From positions 248,001 to 312,000 of the forward strand of contig NZ_BMNC01000002.1 in the NCBI RefSeq assembly GCF_014646255.1: a stretch of 64,000 nucleotides of DNA, given 5' to 3'. This stretch comes from Lentzea pudingi (GTDB lineage: Bacteria; Actinomycetota; Actinomycetes; Mycobacteriales; Pseudonocardiaceae). Positions 17,900 to 25,319 of this stretch are shown one piece after another. The notes beneath the pieces are model-generated. The model did not search any database. It saw only the letters and a list, made by a program, of their open reading frames with translations, and was not told the DNA's origin. How positions within the stretch are numbered: position 1 is the stretch's first letter; each line of letters begins with the position of its first letter. Both the position numbers and the translations under genes were made by a program.

Positions 17900-18576
17900 A
17901 GCTCGAACCGGTAGCCCATGCCGGGCTCCGTCAGCAGGTGCCGAGGCCGCGTGGGCTCCGGTTCGAGCTTCCGCCGCAGCTGGGCCAGGTACACCCGCAG
18001 GTAGTGCGTCTCCTTCTCATAAGCGGGCCCCCACACGTCGCGCAGCAGTTGCTTCTGGGCGACGAGCTTCCCCGCGTTGCGCGCCAGCACCTCCAGCAGG
18101 CCCCACTCGGTGGGCGTGAGGTGCACCTCGGCGCCGTCCCTGAGCACGCGCTTCGCCGCCAGGTCGACGGTGAACGAGCCGGTCTTCACGATCGGCTCGT
18201 CCTCGGGGCCCGCCACGGCCGAGCGGCGGACGGCGGCGCGCAGGCGGGCCAGGAGTTCATCCATGCCGAATGGTTTCGTCACGTAGTCGTCGGCGCCCGC
18301 GTCGAGGGCGTCGACCTTGTCGGACGAGTCGGTGCGGGCGGACAGGACGATGATCGGCAGGGTGGTCCAGCCGCGCAGGCCCGCGATGACGTCGGTGCCG
18401 TCCATGTCGGGCAAACCCAAGTCCAGGACCACGACGTCCGGTTTGCCGTCGGCGGCGAGCTTCAGGGCCGTGGCGCCGTCGAAAGCCGTGAGGACCTCGT
18501 AGCCGCGGGCCGAGAGGTTGATCCGCAGGGCGCGCACGATCTGCGGCTCGTCGTCGACCACCAGTACTTTTGTCAC
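17896..18576 (-). CDS. kdpE: KdpE response regulator
   Basis: OmpR-class regulator, 226 aa. The receiver domain has acidic D8/D9, phospho-acceptor D52 (VVLDLGLPDMDG) and K101 (TKPFG). A winged-helix output domain occupies the C-terminal 95 residues (HLTPTEWGLLEVLARNAGKLVAQKQLL ... HYLRVYLAQLRRKLEPEPTRPRHLLTEPGMGYRF), which is diagnostic of KdpE. The GTG overlaps the kdpD stop by four bases. It normally activates kdpFABC under potassium limitation, but those target genes are not next to it. Confidence 0.94.
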   Translation of the reverse strand: MTKVLVVDDEPQIVRALRINLSARGYEVLTAFDGATALKLAADGKPDVVVLDLGLPDMDGTDVIAGLRGWTTLPIIVLSARTDSSDKVDALDAGADDYVTKPFGMDELLARLRAAVRRSAVAGPEDEPIVKTGSFTVDLAAKRVLRDGAEVHLTPTEWGLLEVLARNAGKLVAQKQLLRDVWGPAYEKETHYLRVYLAQLRRKLEPEPTRPRHLLTEPGMGYRFEL

Positions 18577-21062
18577 GCGACCCTCTCCTCGGCGGGGAGT
18601 GAGATCACCACGGTGAGGCCGCCACCGGGTGTGTCCTCCATGGTGATCGTGCCTCCCATGGCCTCGGTGAACCCCTTCGCCACGCTCAGACCGAGACCAA
18701 CGCCACCCGGCGTGCGGTCGCCCAGGCGCTGGAACGGGGCGAAGACCTCCCCTGCGGTGCCGCTGGGCAGGCCGCGGCCGTGGTCCACGACGCGCAGTTC
18801 CACCTCGGCGCCGTGGGCGGAGGCGCGCACCGCCACCGCGCCGGCGTAGCGCACGGCGTTGCCGACGACGTTCGCGATCACGCGTTCGAGCAGGCCCACG
18901 TCGGCGCGCACGGGCGGCAGCGACTCCGGCACGTCGACCTCGACGTCCCCCGCCTGGCCGACCAGCGCCCGCGCGACGGCCTCGTAGTAGCCGACCGCCC
19001 GGAACTGCGGCGACACGGCACCGGTCGCGAGGCGGGACGAGTCGAGCAGGTTGTCGACGAGGCCGGTGAGCCGGTCCGCCGACTCCTCGACCGCCTCCAG
19101 CAATTCGGCGGTGTCCTCGTCGGACAGCGTGAGCTCCGGGTCGCGCAACGAGCCGACGGACGCCTTGATCGAGGTCAGCGGCGTGCGCAGGTCGTGGCCG
19201 ACAGCGCTGAGCAGTGCGGTGCGCAGTTCGGTGCGGGACGCCTGGCGCTGGGCTTCGAGGGTCTGCTCGGCCATGCGTTGCTGCCGCAGGGCGAGCAACG
19301 CCTGACCGGCGGCGGCCTCCAGGACGCTGCGGTCGGACGCGGGCAGCGAACGACCGCGCAGCGCGAGGTGCACCTCCGGAGTCACGGCGATGTCGACGTC
19401 CGCGTCGTCGGGCTCGTCGCACGGACCGATGCCGACGCACGCGACGCGCTCCCACGAACCATCGACGCGTTCAAGCAAAGCGACGGACGTGAGGCCGAAG
19501 TTCTCCTTCACCTTCTCCAACAGCCGTGCGAGCGGCTGCGGGTTCGTCAGCACGGTGCGTGCGTACGACGCGAGGAGCGTGGCCTCGGTGCGAGCGCGCG
19601 CTGCCTGGGACGCACGGCGAGCGGCGTAGTCCACCACCAACGCCGTGGACACGCCCACGATGATCATCGCGAAGAAGGTCAGGACGTTCTGCTGCGCGTC
19701 GATGGTGAACGTGTAGAAGGGCTCGGTGAAGAAGAAGTTCAGCAGCAACGCGCTGACGAGCGCGGTGGCGATCGCGGGACCGAGCCCGCCGACGATCGCC
19801 ACGACCAGCGTCACCAGCAGGTAGCCGATGACGTTCGTGGAGAAGTTCAGGCCGCCGCGCAACGACGCCCCCGCCGCCGTGACCAGCGCGGGCCCGGCCA
19901 CCGCGAGGAACCAGCCCCACGCGAGCCGGCTCGGCTTCAACGGACTGCCGGCGAACCGGGCGCGCCAGCCGCTGGTCGTCGCCGGATGCGTGACCATATG
20001 GACGTCGATCGCGCCGGACTCCTGCACGACCGTGGAGCCGATGCCCGCCGAGAACACGCGCGCGAACCGCGAACGGCGCGAGGTGCCGACCACGAGCTGT
20101 GTGGCGTTGACGCCTCGTGAGAACTCCAGCAACGCCGTTGGTACGTCATCGCCGACAACGGTGTGGAACGTGGCGCCGACGTCCTCGGCGAGCTTGCGGT
20201 ACTTCTGCAGTGAGTGCGGATCGGCGCCCGCGAGGCCATCACCGCGCAGCACGTGCACGGCGAGAAGGTCGCCACCCGCGCGCGTGGCGATGCGACGCGC
20301 GCGACGGATGAGCGTCTCGCTTTCCGCGCCACCGGTGATGGCGACGACGACTCGTTCGCGCGTCTCCCACGTGTCGGTGATCTGCTGTTCCGTGCGGTAG
20401 CGCAGCAACGCGACATCGACCTGGTCGGCGACCCACAGCAGTGCGAGCTCCCGCAGCGCCGTCAGGTTTCCGACGCGGAAGTAGTTGCCGAGCGCGGCGT
20501 CGATCTTGTTCGCCGCGTAGACGTCGCCGTGGGCGAGCCTGCGGCGCAGCGCTTCCGGCGTGAGGTCGACGAGCTGCGTCTGGTCGGCTTTGCGCACGAC
20601 CTCGTCCGGCACCGTTTCCTGCTGCGGTACACCCGTTATGCGGTGGACGACGTCGTTGAGGGATTCCAGGTGCTGAATGTTGACTGTCGACAGCACATCA
20701 ATCCCGGCTTCGAGGAGTTCCTCGACGTCTTGCCACCGCTTTGCATTACGGGATCCAGGGGCGTTCGTGTGCGCCAGTTCGTCGACGACGGCGACCTGCG
20801 GCGCGCGGGCGAGCACGGCGTCCACGTCCATCTCGGTCAGTTCGACGCCACGGTGCGTGAAGGGCCGGCGCGTGACGATTTCCAGGCCTTCGGCCAGTTC
20901 AGCGGTCTTCGCACGGCCGTGGGTCTCGACAAATCCGATGACCACGTCCGTGCCGCGTTCCCGCCGGCGGTGCGCCTCGCCGAGCATGGCGAACGTCTTG
21001 CCGACACCAGGAGCGGCGCCGAGGTGGATGCGGAGCTCGCCACGTCTGGGTTTCGGACTCAC
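18573..21062 (-). CDS. kdpD: KdpD sensor histidine kinase
   Basis: Membrane sensor kinase of 829 aa. The N-terminal KdpD domain has a Walker-like GAAPGVGKT (residues 15-23). A universal-stress-protein-like domain covers about 235-360. Four membrane helices of the DUF4118 type lie at about 383-480, then a GAF-like region. The HisKA phospho-acceptor is H623 (SAVGHDLRTPLTS), and the ATPase domain has DHGRGLP and GGVGLGLSVAKGF. It starts with GTG. The upstream neighbour is a divergent MarR gene, so kdpFABC is missing from its usual place. Confidence 0.95.
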   Translation of the reverse strand: MSPKPRRGELRIHLGAAPGVGKTFAMLGEAHRRRERGTDVVIGFVETHGRAKTAELAEGLEIVTRRPFTHRGVELTEMDVDAVLARAPQVAVVDELAHTNAPGSRNAKRWQDVEELLEAGIDVLSTVNIQHLESLNDVVHRITGVPQQETVPDEVVRKADQTQLVDLTPEALRRRLAHGDVYAANKIDAALGNYFRVGNLTALRELALLWVADQVDVALLRYRTEQQITDTWETRERVVVAITGGAESETLIRRARRIATRAGGDLLAVHVLRGDGLAGADPHSLQKYRKLAEDVGATFHTVVGDDVPTALLEFSRGVNATQLVVGTSRRSRFARVFSAGIGSTVVQESGAIDVHMVTHPATTSGWRARFAGSPLKPSRLAWGWFLAVAGPALVTAAGASLRGGLNFSTNVIGYLLVTLVVAIVGGLGPAIATALVSALLLNFFFTEPFYTFTIDAQQNVLTFFAMIIVGVSTALVVDYAARRASQAARARTEATLLASYARTVLTNPQPLARLLEKVKENFGLTSVALLERVDGSWERVACVGIGPCDEPDDADVDIAVTPEVHLALRGRSLPASDRSVLEAAAGQALLALRQQRMAEQTLEAQRQASRTELRTALLSAVGHDLRTPLTSIKASVGSLRDPELTLSDEDTAELLEAVEESADRLTGLVDNLLDSSRLATGAVSPQFRAVGYYEAVARALVGQAGDVEVDVPESLPPVRADVGLLERVIANVVGNAVRYAGAVAVRASAHGAEVELRVVDHGRGLPSGTAGEVFAPFQRLGDRTPGGVGLGLSVAKGFTEAMGGTITMEDTPGGGLTVVISLPAEERVA

Positions 21063-21392
21063 TAGACCAGTCTGCCCCTGGCCGGACGTGGACCGTTCGG
21101 GGGTACGCGCTGGGCCACCCGGTGAAACGAGTGCGCCTTCCCACAGTTCTGACAGGAGATCTGTCTTGTTGAATCATGCTTCAGCCCGGCGCCCGTTCGA
21201 GTGAGCTTCGCTGCGCTTTTTACGCCGTTTACCAGCACATTTAAGTGTGTCGGACGCACGCCGTGACACCCCGTGTCACCACAACGGCCGAATGGGTTAT
21301 CGGCAGTTGGCGGATAGCGCGCGGAGCGTGAATGAGGGAAAGTGCCAGGGTTCGTGTCCGAATTCGGACAATCACATGCGCGCGGAGAAACG
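21063..21392. promoter_or_regulatory. kdpD-marR divergent intergenic region with palindromes
   Basis: This 330-bp gap holds no convincing ORF. It has two clear dyads: GTGACAC-CCC-GTGTCAC (21264-21280) and the perfect 16-bp palindrome TGTCCGAATTCGGACA (21355-21370). The second lies 22 bases before the marR start codon, in the position and size range expected of a MarR-dimer operator. The part nearer kdpD is less GC-rich, which fits promoters, but no clean -35/-10 pair was identified. Confidence 0.5.
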
Positions 21393-21833
21393 ATGCCCAC
21401 CACCGTCACCAACCACGAGGCACTTCAACTCGTGGTGGCCGTGCACCGGCTGGTGCGAAGTCTTCGACAGGCCGCTCCGGCCCGTCGTTTGCAACCCACC
21501 CAGTTATTGGTGCTGTCAGAACTGAGCGCCCACGGCCCGATGCGGATCGGCGAGATCGCGGTGCGCGCGCTGTGTTCACAGCCGACCGCCACAACCGTCG
21601 TGACCAGCTTGGAGTCCACCGGCCTCGTCCGTCGCGAGCCTGATGCCGCCGACGGCAGGGCCACGATAGTCGTGCTCACCGAAGTCGGCCGCGAGACGAT
21701 CCTGTCGCTCGCTCACGGCGAAGCCGAACTATTGAGTGAAAGAATGTCCGAACTTTCGTCGGAAGACAGAGAACACCTGCGCTCGGCCATGCCGATTTTG
21801 CGGCACCTGGCCGACCCGCAGGAGAACAAGTAG
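21393..21833 (+). CDS. MarR-family transcriptional regulator
   Basis: A 146-aa winged-helix dimeric regulator. The DNA-binding core is ELSAHGPMRIGEIAVRALCSQPTATTVVTSLESTGLVRREPDAADGRATIVVLTEVGRE, with the beta-wing DAADGRA typical of MarR. Helices at both ends form the dimer interface. The ATG at 21393 follows GGAGAAACG; an earlier in-frame start at 21342 would include the upstream palindrome in coding sequence. Codon 38 is TTA, rare in this genome. No transporter or enzyme gene lies beside it, so its target is unclear apart from likely autoregulation. Confidence 0.9.
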   Translation: MPTTVTNHEALQLVVAVHRLVRSLRQAAPARRLQPTQLLVLSELSAHGPMRIGEIAVRALCSQPTATTVVTSLESTGLVRREPDAADGRATIVVLTEVGRETILSLAHGEAELLSERMSELSSEDREHLRSAMPILRHLADPQENK

Positions 21834-21862
21834 GAGCGGGACCCCCCGACGGGTCCCGCTCC
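21833..21862. terminator. bidirectional terminator hairpin between marR and the HAAS gene
   Basis: GGAGCGGGACCC (21833-21844) pairs perfectly with GGGTCCCGCTCC (21851-21862) around a six-base loop. It sits at the marR stop, four bases before the end of the convergent HAAS-domain gene. Confidence 0.75.
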
Positions 21863-21866
21863 AGGA

Positions 21867-22994
21867 TTACTTGCTTGGTGACACAGAAGTAGGTGGCACC
21901 GAGCTCGGAGTTGCGCTTCCAGAACTCGACGGCGGCGTGCCCGTCGTTGATGGCGATGATGAAGATGCCGATGACGGAGCGGTCACGGTCGGTGCCACTG
22001 TGTAACAAGTACCGTTTTGGTAGTCGATGACCGGCCGCGGATAGCGGTTGGCCGGAATCACCGGATCCGGATCGGTGCCGTCGCCACGCCCGCAGCTGCT
22101 GTACGACCGCGGCGCGTTGATCGGCTGACCGTCCTGGTCGTACAGCGTCACGTTCGTGAGCAGCTTGTTGTTCTCGTCGTAGACGTAGATGTTCTCGTAC
22201 GTCTGCATGACGGGACCAGAGTACGAAGACCGCGACGCGTTGTAGCCGAGCTGCCCCGCCGTCACGTCGATCACCTGGAACAGCAGCCCCACCGCCAGCG
22301 CCGAGGCCGGCAGGCTGAACCACAGCCAGCGCCGGTCGACCTTGGCACGCGGCCCGGCGAACACCGACACCACGGCGACGGCCGCGATCGCGAGGAACCC
22401 GAGGAGGTCGCGACCGGCCAGCAGCACGGCACCGAGGCCGAGCAGACCGGCCCGCACCAGCCACCAGGCCGGCTGCAACGACTTGAGGTAGGTGATCGCC
22501 CGCTCGGCGGGAGTGCCCGCCTCGGGCGTGAGCCACTGCTTGAGCCTGATCGTCTCCGGCAGGTTCATGATCTCCTGCTGCACGGGTCCCCGGTCGTTCA
22601 CGAGCGCCAGGCTCAGCACGAGGATCACCGCGGGCAGGAGCAGCACCGCCGGCTCCCGCAACGCCGCCGCTCCCGCGAGCACCGTGATGCCCGTGGCCGC
22701 CACCAGTCCCCAGGCCGCGGCACGGGGCCTGGTCAGCATCTGCTTCTTCGTCGTGACCGGCAACCGCTCGGTCCGCGACGGGTAGCCGGCGGCCTGACGA
22801 AGCTCCTGCGCGTACTGCTCCGGAGTTCCGAGCCGCTGCTCGAGCGTCTCGTCCTCACCGAGTTCGGTGGACAGCTCGGCGACGTGCGCCTCGGTGTCCT
22901 CCATGATCTCGGCGACCTCGTTGGGCGGCAGGTCGTCGAGGGCGGCGCGCATCCCAGCCAGGTAGTGCTCGACACCGAGCGCTTGCGTGTTCAT
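21867..22994 (-). CDS. HAAS-domain multipass membrane protein, PadR partner
   Basis: A 375-aa membrane protein. The N-terminus (VEHYLAGMRAALDDLPPNEVAEIMEDTEAHVAEL ... LGTPEQYAQELRQAAG) is a HAAS-type helical domain, which in Firmicutes and actinomycetes is paired with PadR repressors. Six or so hydrophobic segments follow, then an extracytoplasmic part (TYENIYVYDENNKLLTNVTLYDQDGQPI) and a Ser/Thr/Pro tail. The ATG overlaps the padR stop (ATGA), so the two are coupled. Function is unknown; the pair is usually read as a membrane-stress sensor-regulator unit. Confidence 0.85.
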   Translation of the reverse strand: MNTQALGVEHYLAGMRAALDDLPPNEVAEIMEDTEAHVAELSTELGEDETLEQRLGTPEQYAQELRQAAGYPSRTERLPVTTKKQMLTRPRAAAWGLVAATGITVLAGAAALREPAVLLLPAVILVLSLALVNDRGPVQQEIMNLPETIRLKQWLTPEAGTPAERAITYLKSLQPAWWLVRAGLLGLGAVLLAGRDLLGFLAIAAVAVVSVFAGPRAKVDRRWLWFSLPASALAVGLLFQVIDVTAGQLGYNASRSSYSGPVMQTYENIYVYDENNKLLTNVTLYDQDGQPINAPRSYSSCGRGDGTDPDPVIPANRYPRPVIDYQNGTCYTVAPTVTAPSSASSSSPSTTGTPPSSSGSATPSSVPPTSVSPSK

Positions 22995-23317
22995 GCTGCG
23001 ACCTCCTCGAGCAGGCCGTCCAGCGTGCTGGCGAACGACCTCCACGTCTCCCTCGACTCAGCCAGGCGCGCCCGCCCGGTCTCGTTGATGCTGTAGTACT
23101 TGCGGTGCGGGCCCTCTTCGCTGGGCACGACGTACGAGGTCAGCATCCCCGCGTTGTAGAGCCGGCGCAGCGTCCCGTACACCGACGCGTCGCCCACGCC
23201 GTTCAATCCCCCGGCACGCAGCCTGCGCACCACGTCGTACCCGTACCCGTCGTCCTTGCGCAGAACCGCAAGCACGGCCAGGTCCAGCACCCCTTTGAGC
23301 AGTTGACTGGTGTCCAT
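22991..23317 (-). CDS. PadR-family transcriptional regulator
   Basis: A 108-aa small winged-helix repressor. The N-terminal LLKGVLDLAVLAVLRKDDGYGYDVVRRLRAGG and GDASVYGTLRRLYNAGMLTSYVVPSEEGPHRKYYSINETGRARL are the classical PadR helix-turn-helix and wing. The ATG has a strong GGGGGAGAGG ribosome-binding site. It is translationally coupled to the HAAS-domain membrane protein downstream. Inverted repeats just upstream (23329-23446) may be its operators. Confidence 0.93.
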   Translation of the reverse strand: MDTSQLLKGVLDLAVLAVLRKDDGYGYDVVRRLRAGGLNGVGDASVYGTLRRLYNAGMLTSYVVPSEEGPHRKYYSINETGRARLAESRETWRSFASTLDGLLEEVAA

Positions 23318-23328
23318 GACCTCTCCCC

Positions 23329-23446
23329 CGCGGTTTGGTGGCCGAAATCGGCGAAGCCCATTTCGGCCACCGAACCGCGCTCCCTCTCGCAGGAGTTGAG
23401 CACTGTTGCGCCGTGGACAGTACTACGCAGTGCGCAGTACTGTCCA
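23329..23446. promoter_or_regulatory. two inverted repeats upstream of padR
   Basis: A 20-bp inverted repeat with one T/C mismatch (23329-23348 with 23360-23379, loop 11) begins 12 bases before the padR ATG. A perfect 11-bp repeat, TGGACAGTACT-N11-AGTACTGTCCA (23414-23446), lies further upstream. The second has the size and spacing of a PadR operator. The first could also be an mRNA hairpin in the padR leader. Confidence 0.5.
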
Positions 23447-23465
23447 TTCCGCAGGTACAACGGGA

Positions 23466-23498
23466 ACGGCCTCCCAGGTCAGCAACCCGGGAGGCCGT
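23466..23498 (-). terminator. terminator of the TIR-lipoprotein operon
   Basis: ACGGCCTCCC and GGGAGGCCGT form a perfect 10-bp stem with a 13-base loop, beginning 15 bases after the stop of the lipoprotein gene on the minus strand. Confidence 0.6.
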
Positions 23499-23513
23499 CT
23501 CGACAGGCGCGCG

Positions 23514-23756
23514 TCAGCTCTTGCAGCCGGACGCACCGGTCGGTTCGCCGAACTTCACCGCCCCGAGCGTGATCTTGGTCTTGGGGTCGGGGGTGCTGCC
23601 CGCCGCCTCCGACTGGCTCACCACGAACTTCGGCATCTTCGCCCCGCTCTGAGTGGAGGACGCGGCAGCGGTGGTCGTCGTTGCCCGGGGAGCGGGAGCC
23701 CCGGTGCCGGAGCACCCGGCGAGGACGAGCACGAGCAGGGCGATGACGATCTTCAT
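23514..23756 (-). CDS. small lipoprotein coupled to a TIR-domain gene
   Basis: An 80-aa precursor with a short positive N-terminus and a hydrophobic stretch ending in the lipobox LAGC (MKIVIALLVLVLAGCSG), so it is exported and lipid-anchored after cleavage before Cys15. The mature part has a Thr/Ser/Ala linker, then KMPKFVVSQSEAAGSTPDPKTKITLGAVKFGEPTGASGCKS with a second cysteine near the end. Its ATG overlaps the stop of the TIR-membrane gene (ATGA). No family is recognised. Coupling to the TIR gene suggests the two proteins act together at the membrane, which is inference. Confidence 0.78.
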   Translation of the reverse strand: MKIVIALLVLVLAGCSGTGAPAPRATTTTAAASSTQSGAKMPKFVVSQSEAAGSTPDPKTKITLGAVKFGEPTGASGCKS

Positions 23757-25147
23757 CCGGTGGTCTCCTCGGGCGCGGCGGGCGGAATGCTGATCTCGGC
23801 GAGCACCTTGCGCAGGCGGTCCACCTCGGCGGGCGCGGCGTCGGCGACGACCTTCCGGCGCCAGCGCTGCAGCCGGTAGGCGAGGTCGACGGTGAAGAAG
23901 TGGCAGAGCAGCGCGGCGACGACCGCGCCGGCCAGCAGACCGGTGTAGCCCCAGGCGCCCTCGACGAGCGCGCCTGCCGCACTGCCGATCACGGCGGCGA
24001 CGAACAGCACGTGCACCGCGGGCAGCCAGACGGCGGACCTGCGCAACCAGGCCCACCTCGACAACGCGGCGAGTTCGCGGAGCCGGTCCACGGCCCATTC
24101 GACCTGGCCGAACACGAACTCGACCTGCTCGCGCTGCTTCTTCGTCAGCAGCGGCTGGTGTTCCTTCATGAACCGCTCGGCGTGCGCGAGGGCACCACGC
24201 ACGGACGCGGGGTTCGGCGCGAGGCTCTCGTAAGGCCAGAAGTCGCCCTTACGTCGATCCCGCAGCCACCGGTCTCCCGAGGTGATGGCGAACCCGACGA
24301 TCACCGCCATCGCGAGGAGCTGCCAGTGCCACGACACCAGGTTGCTGATGAAGAGAACGATGACGCCCATCGCGGCCACGAACAGACCGACCGTGGCGTT
24401 GGTCTTCTTGTCGTGCGACAACTCGGCCAGGTGCTTGTCGCTCTCGTCGAGCCGCTTCCTGCCCGCGTGCACGACCGCGACCGTCGCAAGTGGGATCAAC
24501 AGTGGGAAGACCAGCGCGAGGGCGAGCGCGATCAGCCACACCTGCCTCGGTTCCACGCCCTGCACCAGCGCCAGTGGCGCGGCGAGGCCGAGAAGAGCCG
24601 CGACGATCACCGGCCACGGGCTGCGCGGACGTGCGGGATCGGGGCGTTGCGGCGCAGGGGGCGGCTCCGTCGCGACGCGCCCTTCGAGCAACCGGATCAG
24701 CTCGGCGCCGGCGACCTGCCATTCCCCGAAGGGGATGCGCCGGAACTGCTGGTTGCCGAGCTCGGCGACGTCCAGGAACCCCTTCTCCTCCAGCATCCGC
24801 TCGGTGGGCAGCGTGGCCTTGTCCAGCAGCACCGGAATGACGTGCAGCCCCAGCTCCAGCGCCGTCCTGACCTCCAGACGGACCCAGTCGCCCTCGTCGT
24901 CCCTGCGCTCGACGAGGTCGTCGAGCCACTCCTGGTGGACGAACACGAGGACGACCTCACTGCCGCGCAACCACTCCTCGAGCACCGTCGGGAAGTGGTC
25001 GCCCCCGGTCATCTCCGTGTCCGCGCGGATCTTCTCGGAACCGAAGTGGGTGCGCAGCCGTTCGATGAACGCCTCGACCGCCAGGGCCGTGCCGCGCCTC
25101 CCGCTGAGGTGGTTCTTGCGGTAACAGATGAAGATGCCGCCGCTCAT
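23753..25147 (-). CDS. TIR-domain protein with six membrane segments (TIR-TM 1)
   Basis: A 464-aa protein. Residues 1-155 are a TIR_2-type domain beginning GGIFICYRKN; the segment GDWVRLEVRTALELGLHVIPVLLD carries W88 and E92 at the place of the catalytic glutamate of NAD-cleaving TIR domains. A proline-rich linker (161-177) leads to membrane segments near 178-196, 203-227, 250-270, 275-291, 373-395 and 400-424, with a roughly 80-residue soluble part between the fourth and fifth. The ATG at 25147 (preceded by GGTGGAG) starts right at the TIR fold; the frame is open 23 codons further. It has the same layout as the divergent gene at 25320. TIR proteins often act in anti-phage or self/non-self signalling; a role here is not demonstrated. 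Confidence 0.85.
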   Translation of the reverse strand: MSGGIFICYRKNHLSGRRGTALAVEAFIERLRTHFGSEKIRADTEMTGGDHFPTVLEEWLRGSEVVLVFVHQEWLDDLVERRDDEGDWVRLEVRTALELGLHVIPVLLDKATLPTERMLEEKGFLDVAELGNQQFRRIPFGEWQVAGAELIRLLEGRVATEPPPAPQRPDPARPRSPWPVIVAALLGLAAPLALVQGVEPRQVWLIALALALVFPLLIPLATVAVVHAGRKRLDESDKHLAELSHDKKTNATVGLFVAAMGVIVLFISNLVSWHWQLLAMAVIVGFAITSGDRWLRDRRKGDFWPYESLAPNPASVRGALAHAERFMKEHQPLLTKKQREQVEFVFGQVEWAVDRLRELAALSRWAWLRRSAVWLPAVHVLFVAAVIGSAAGALVEGAWGYTGLLAGAVVAALLCHFFTVDLAYRLQRWRRKVVADAAPAEVDRLRKVLAEISIPPAAPEETTG

Positions 25148-25319
25148 CGGTTCTCCACCACCGTGACCTCGAATCCCAGCGCTCGCAGCATTCCCGTGAG
25201 CATCGCCACCGCGCATCGTGCGAAGTCACCTGCTTCCCATCACATGACGAGGAATCGCCACATCGGTGCACTCATGTGTCATGTCGCGCACCACGAACAT
25301 CCCGCTACGGTCGCTCGAC

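Noticed and set aside
21063..21392. tRNA or riboswitch in the kdpD-marR gap
   Set aside because: No cloverleaf or known aptamer pattern was found; only palindromes suited to protein binding.
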